Assembly (NCBI GenBank): GCA_009784975.1
Contig: WQXG01000010.1
Coordinates: 1 to 57,576, forward strand
DNA: 57,576 bases
Reading direction: 5' to 3'
DNA from: Treponema sp.
GTDB taxonomy: Bacteria > Spirochaetota > Spirochaetia > Treponematales > Breznakiellaceae
The position numbers and the translations under genes were made by a program. The notes under the pieces were generated by a model. The model made no database searches, was not told the DNA's origin, and worked only from the letters and a program-made list of their open reading frames with translations. Below, piece after piece: positions 54,228 through 57,576 of this stretch; the first letter of the stretch is position 1; every line of letters starts with the position of its first letter.

Positions 54228-56078
54228 TTACTTTTTAGATCCTTGGGAGGATCCCTTTTTCTTTTTTCCGGGCGGAGCAATAACAGGTTCAACCGCTGCC
54301 GCCGCCGCTGCTGCATTTTTCTTGGCAATAATGAACTTGTTGATAATCACCTGCTGAACAAGAGTGAGAAGGTTGGAAAAAATCCAGTATATTAACAGCC
54401 CGGACGGCACATCGTAAAGTATAAAGAAAAATACTATTGGCATTAAGAACAGCATCATCTTCATTTGGGTATTCGACTGCTGACCCGGCATTTGTGTTAC
54501 CTTGCCGTATAATAACTGAGAAGCCACATAGATAAACGGCAGCGCTCTTAAAGCTGTCCAGCCAAGTATCGGCACCTGTACGCCGGGCGGAAAATTCCAG
54601 ATTGCTTCCGGCACAGAAAGATCCGGTATCCAGCCGGGAATAAAACCTGCGCCGCGCAGATCAAAATGATTGTTAAAAAGCTGATACATCGTAATAAAAA
54701 TAGGAAGCTGCAGCAGCATGGGAAGACATCCGGCAAGCGGGTTGTAGCCTTCCTGTTTGTAGAAATTTGCCATTTCTGCCTGCAATTTCTGCGGATTGCC
54801 TTTGTGTTTTTCCTGCAGCTCTTTAATCTTGGGAGCAAGCGCCTGCATTCGTATGGTAGCCTCTGATCCTTTTTTGGTAAGCGGAAAGAAAACAAGCTTA
54901 ATTAATAATGTAAGCAATATAATTGCAACGCCGTAATTCTGAACTACTCCGTAGAATAAAAGAAGAAGCCATTTTAACAATCTTTCCAGCGGCGATAAAA
55001 TTCCTGCGATACCGCGGGTATTGGCTATTTCAGAAATATTTGCATCTCTTATGCCAAAATCATTTTTACCCGTATTATAGGCTGCAAGCGTGTCCTGGGT
55101 TTTGGGACCAAGATAAAAACGATAGGTATCTTCTATCTTGGAAACATTTACAGGCGGACGGAATATATGAACCCTGGAAGCCGATGAAATCCCCGGCTCT
55201 TCTCTTTCCGAAAATCTTAAACTGTACTGCGCAAGATACGGAATGGCGACAAACGCAAAATATTTACCGGTAATCGCTGCCCATGTAGGACGATCAATCG
55301 ACTCGTTTGTTTTTGCATCTCTGCGTTTTCCGTTGGTATAAATATTATACATCCGGTAATCATAAAATCTGTCGAGTTTTTCAAACATGGGGCCAATCTG
55401 CGGACCAAACGATAAAGTATATGCATTGCCCGCAAAATTAAAGCCCGGCATAGAATGCCCGCCGTCCATTGTTACCGTTAGTTCAAACATATATTCGTTT
55501 GGTTTAAAATCATATCGTTTAATTAAACGAAATCTTCTTTCTATGCCGTCTGCAGAAGGTATGGAAAAATCGCGGTGAAATTCTACAGTATACGGCGATA
55601 ATTGATTAACATGAAAATTGGAAGAAACAGGCTGAGTATCAAGATCGCCGAAAGCGATGGAAAAAGCGCGCGCCTGAGTATTGCCGGAAAGAATCAAATC
55701 GACATATGCATCTTCGTCTCCGGGATTTTTCCTTGGATCTTTCCATTTAAAAGAAACCATATCTCCGCCGGCATTTGTTAAAACAATACTTGCCAATTCT
55801 GTATTGATTGTAACAGTTTGCAAAGGAATAAGCTCATCAATGGTAGATATGCTGCTTTGAATTACAGGCGGCGTAACTACAGGCGGGGTAATAACAGGCG
55901 GGGCAAATTCCTGTATAGGTTCATTTACCGTTTCAATTGCCGTAACCGAAGGTTCCCGGGGCAGCTCCTGCACAGCCTGCTGCCTTTGAGGCGACGGAAA
56001 GAAAACTCCCTGTATCACGAAAGAAACAATCAACACAACACTAGAGAGCACAATAGCCAAAATAGTATTTTTTTCCAT
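54228..56078 (-). CDS. yidC: Membrane protein insertase YidC
   Basis: A 616-residue YidC/Oxa1 insertase. An N-terminal helix (ILAIVLSSVVLIVSFVIQGVFF) is followed by a Pro/Val-rich linker (PPVITPPVVTPPVI), then a large periplasmic domain. The insertase core begins near residue 365 (LKWLLLLFYGVVQNYGVAIILL) with KLVFFPLTKKGSEATIRMQ, NPLAGCLPMLLQLPIFITMYQLF and the final helices. A basic tail (GKKKKGSSQGSKK) ends it. Two-membrane bacteria have this long form. Confidence 0.95.
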   Translation of the reverse strand: MEKNTILAIVLSSVVLIVSFVIQGVFFPSPQRQQAVQELPREPSVTAIETVNEPIQEFAPPVITPPVVTPPVIQSSISTIDELIPLQTVTINTELASIVLTNAGGDMVSFKWKDPRKNPGDEDAYVDLILSGNTQARAFSIAFGDLDTQPVSSNFHVNQLSPYTVEFHRDFSIPSADGIERRFRLIKRYDFKPNEYMFELTVTMDGGHSMPGFNFAGNAYTLSFGPQIGPMFEKLDRFYDYRMYNIYTNGKRRDAKTNESIDRPTWAAITGKYFAFVAIPYLAQYSLRFSEREEPGISSASRVHIFRPPVNVSKIEDTYRFYLGPKTQDTLAAYNTGKNDFGIRDANISEIANTRGIAGILSPLERLLKWLLLLFYGVVQNYGVAIILLTLLIKLVFFPLTKKGSEATIRMQALAPKIKELQEKHKGNPQKLQAEMANFYKQEGYNPLAGCLPMLLQLPIFITMYQLFNNHFDLRGAGFIPGWIPDLSVPEAIWNFPPGVQVPILGWTALRALPFIYVASQLLYGKVTQMPGQQSNTQMKMMLFLMPIVFFFILYDVPSGLLIYWIFSNLLTLVQQVIINKFIIAKKNAAAAAAAVEPVIAPPGKKKKGSSQGSKK

Positions 56079-56090
56079 TATATTTCCTTT

Positions 56091-56321
56091 TTAGTTTTTT
56101 AACATATTTATTTCAGGCACAGGATCATAACCGCCGGCATGGAATGGATGACAGCGAAGTATCCGTTTTACAGCCATAAAACAGCCGCGTAAAAAACCGT
56201 ATTTATTAACCGCATCGTAAGCATAGGTTGAGCAGCTTGGATAATACCTGCAAACCTGCGGAAAATGCGGAGAAATTGCGTATTTATAAAACTTAATTAA
56301 AAAAAGCGCTATATATTTCAT
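56091..56321 (-). CDS. yidD: Membrane protein insertion efficiency factor YidD
   Basis: A 76-residue protein with the full family signature: LIKFYKYAISPHFPQVCRYYP, PSCSTYAYDAVNKYG, and ILRCHPFHAGGYDPVP. It sits between rnpA and yidC, overlapping the rnpA stop codon by four bases. Confidence 0.95.
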   Translation of the reverse strand: MKYIALFLIKFYKYAISPHFPQVCRYYPSCSTYAYDAVNKYGFLRGCFMAVKRILRCHPFHAGGYDPVPEINMLKN

Positions 56322-56713
56322 TTTAACAAACCGGCTTTAGAAAAAAGAGATTCAAGCTGCCCTGCCCTGTCAGAAAAAACAGGTTTTTTCCCGGGATAAA
56401 CCATCAGAATTAAATCAGATCCACCCTGCCGACCACAGTCTGCTATACGGTCTTTCATCAATCTGTACGCTTCCCGCCCAAGCCTTCTTGCCCGGTTCCT
56501 GGTTACGGCATCCCCGAAACCTTTGGAAAACGTAAAACATATTCGGTTATACGGCAAATTATTCTTTAGAATAAAAAGTTTTGCCCCATGGCAGCCAAAC
56601 CGCCTGCCTTTGCCAAAAACCTCCCGAATCTCTTTCCTTCCCTTTAAATGTTCCTTCCGCCTAAAGCGAAAGCTGCGATTTTCCCCTCTTTCGGGGGCAT
56701 TATCTTGTCTAAT
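56318..56713 (-). CDS. rnpA: Ribonuclease P protein component, with non-standard start
   Basis: The RnpA protein binds the RNase P RNA. The characteristic RNR motif is in [18 protein letters not shown], and the N-terminal segment [22 protein letters not shown] is intact. In this frame there is no ATG, GTG or TTG before FRFRRKEHL. The annotated start is an ATT at 56713 that overlaps the rpmH stop codon; a CTG upstream in rpmH is an alternative. An ATG at 56700 would give the normal protein if the G-run 56693-56697 (C-run on the coding strand) had one more base. So the start is either unusual or a homopolymer error. A shorter frame beginning at 56557 would lack the N-terminal third. Confidence 0.8.
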   Translation of the reverse strand: MRQDNAPERGENRSFRFRRKEHLKGRKEIREVFGKGRRFGCHGAKLFILKNNLPYNRICFTFSKGFGDAVTRNRARRLGREAYRLMKDRIADCGRQGGSDLILMVYPGKKPVFSDRAGQLESLFSKAGLLK

Positions 56714-56864
56714 AGGGCTTTTTCTCGTCAGAAACAGAAAGTTTAATCCGGCCCTTTGCCCTGCGGCGCTTCAAAACCAGCCGCCCGCCCCTCGTTTTCA
56801 TACGGGCGCGAAACCCAAATTTACGGTTCCTCTTTACCTTACTGGGTTGATAAGTACGTTTCAT
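56709..56864 (-). CDS. rpmH: 50S ribosomal protein L34
   Basis: A 51-residue protein starting [18 protein letters not shown] with [21 protein letters not shown], the complete L34 signature, plus a short extension ([12 protein letters not shown]). AGGAGAAG precedes the ATG. It heads the rpmH-rnpA-yidD-yidC-jag operon. Confidence 0.95.
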   Translation of the reverse strand: MKRTYQPSKVKRNRKFGFRARMKTRGGRLVLKRRRAKGRIKLSVSDEKKPY

Positions 56865-56929
56865 GGTGTCTTCTCCTATATATAAAGGTCTTAAAAACTG
56901 ATTTATTGCTACCCTGGGGTAAGCATCTT

Positions 56930-56958
56930 ATTTTAGGATATTGGGGGGAAATGATCAA
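56930..56958 (-). promoter_or_regulatory. Predicted rpmH promoter
   Basis: Minus strand TTGATC (56958-56953), 17 bases with a C-run, TAAAAT (56935-56930). It gives a leader of about 60 bases before rpmH. The -35 box lies five bases from the end of foldback copy B. Confidence 0.6.
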
Positions 56959-56962
56959 GTGG

Positions 56963-57155
56963 TTTAATAGTGTTAAAAGACTGGCTATCCGTACAGGCGC
57001 TTCCGGCAGCGGGCTCAGAAAAAACCCCTCAGGAGCCTGCTTCCGAGCCTCTCGCTACGCTCGGTCTCTACAGCAGCGAATTTCGGAAGATGTTTTTTCT
57101 GATCCCGCTGCCGGAAGCGCCTGTATGAAATGGACTTTGATTTAACACTATTAAA
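56963..57155. repeat. Foldback repeat element, copy B
   Basis: A 193-base element with perfect 15-base terminal inverted repeats TTTAATAGTGTTAAA (56963-56977) and TTTAACACTATTAAA (57141-57155). Inner arms 56992-57024 and 57093-57125 pair over 33 bases with one mismatch (TACAGGCGCTTCCGGCAG). The centre is another hairpin (GAGCCTCTCGC and GCTCGGTCTC). Same family as copies A and C. Confidence 0.85.
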
Positions 57156-57229
57156 ATTACTGGTGGGGGGGCGGGGTTGCAATTAGGGGGTAGCAGCTGC
57201 CGAGCCGATAATGTAAGAGGAGGATTAAA

Positions 57230-57382
57230 ATGGAATATACTATTGTTGTACAATCTAATGTTGAAGAATTAGAAAGGGTTGTTAATGATTTATTAAAAAA
57301 TGGCTGGAAACCGCTGGGCTCTCCTCAATATAATCATTTGGGAAATGTGTCCTGGATTCAGGCTATGATAAAAGAGAGTTGA
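57230..57382 (+). CDS. DUF1737-type mini-protein
   Basis: A 50-residue protein: MEYTIVVQSNVEELERVVND, then LLKNGWKPLGSP and WIQAMIKES. The pattern Y-VV-S...L...VN-L...GW-P-G...QAM matches DUF1737, small proteins of unknown function. A strong ribosome-binding site (GAGGAGG) precedes the ATG. The gene is enclosed between foldback copies B and C. Confidence 0.75.
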   Translation: MEYTIVVQSNVEELERVVNDLLKNGWKPLGSPQYNHLGNVSWIQAMIKES

Positions 57383-57408
57383 TTTTTTGCTTTTTAGAAT
57401 TCGTTTTA

Positions 57409-57576
57409 AGTGTTAAGCTTAACTCGCTCTCCGTACAGGCACTCACGGCAGCTGGCTCAGAAAAAACCACAAGCATCCTTTGGATGCAGGAATTCGCTTA
57501 CGAGCCTTCTTCGAAGTCTCTTCAGCGAGGAATTTCGTAAGATGTTTTTTCTGACAGAGTTTACTCTGAGCCCGCT
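57409..57576. repeat. Foldback repeat element, copy C, cut by window end
   Basis: Starts AAGTGTTAAG (57409-57418), then CCGTACAGGCACTCACGGCAG and GGCTCAGAAAAAACC. The centre has CTTACGAGCC, TTCTTCGAAGTCTC and TTCGTAAG, and GATGTTTTTTCTGA matches copy B exactly. The right terminus lies beyond the window. Confidence 0.75.

Noticed and set aside
56318..56557. A 79-residue protein starting at 56557 as the full rnpA product
   Set aside because: The upstream frame continues the conserved RnpA N-terminus ([11 protein letters not shown] and onward), so 56557 is an internal TTG.

Overview
The window looks like chromosomal DNA of a spirochaete, most likely Treponema in the broad sense. The reasons are the many small lipoproteins with short AGC/SSC/IGC-type lipoboxes, an LL-diaminopimelate aminotransferase lysine route, a long chlamydia/spirochaete-type GlyA, a CHASE2 adenylate cyclase, and the block rpmH-rnpA-yidD-yidC-jag. 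This is inferred from protein content; I saw no rRNA or tRNA gene to confirm it.

Layout. 0-0.45 kb: a toxin-antitoxin pair of MazF/PemK type, with the toxin cut by the window edge. 0.65-0.9 kb: a large foldback repeat. 0.9-7.4 kb: tyrS, an acyl-CoA ligase, an AtoE-type short-chain fatty acid transporter, clpP and alr. 7.4-19.5 kb: lipoproteins, mnmE, sbcD-sbcC, an orphan AAA+ ATPase and mnmG (MnmE and MnmG act together on tRNA wobble uridine). 19.6-23.2 kb: a leucine-rich-repeat lipoprotein, an orphan HinfI/CcrM-like adenine methyltransferase and recQ. 23.4-27.0 kb: an AT-rich island with a three-gene Gtr-type glycosylation cluster and an MntA-HepT toxin-antitoxin pair. 27.4-32.8 kb: a sugar ABC importer plus a GH3 glycosidase; one permease carries an unexpected DnaJ-like zinc-finger insertion.

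33.3-42.1 kb is the most unusual region. A leftward operon of secreted or membrane-associated proteins (a paralogous family plus a glycine-zipper peptide) lies back to back with a rightward three-gene operon. That operon ends in a 1042-residue protein that I read as a Lon-like serine protease domain (Ser/Lys dyad retained), then a STAND/NACHT-type NTPase, then about eleven ankyrin repeats. Four copies of an A-run/T-run dyad ending in TTGACAAT sit in front of the transcription units of this block and suggest that it is one regulon. This is my candidate for an undescribed conflict or signalling system.

42.1-57.6 kb: lysine genes asd-lysA-dapL, a frameshifted CHASE2 adenylate cyclase, glyA, an HD-domain phosphohydrolase, a DHH phosphoesterase, then jag, yidC, yidD, rnpA, rpmH, followed by a DUF1737 mini-protein between two more copies of the foldback repeat.

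Regulatory style. Many genes have strong Shine-Dalgarno sites. A second class (antitoxin, tyrS, alr, methyltransferase, glyA, HD protein, and less clearly mnmG and the 27.18 kb gene) has a sigma-70-like -10 box only 6-8 bases before the start codon and no Shine-Dalgarno site, which predicts leaderless mRNAs. Two single-base homopolymer discrepancies (adenylate cyclase and rnpA) suggest either real slippage or consensus errors in this assembly.
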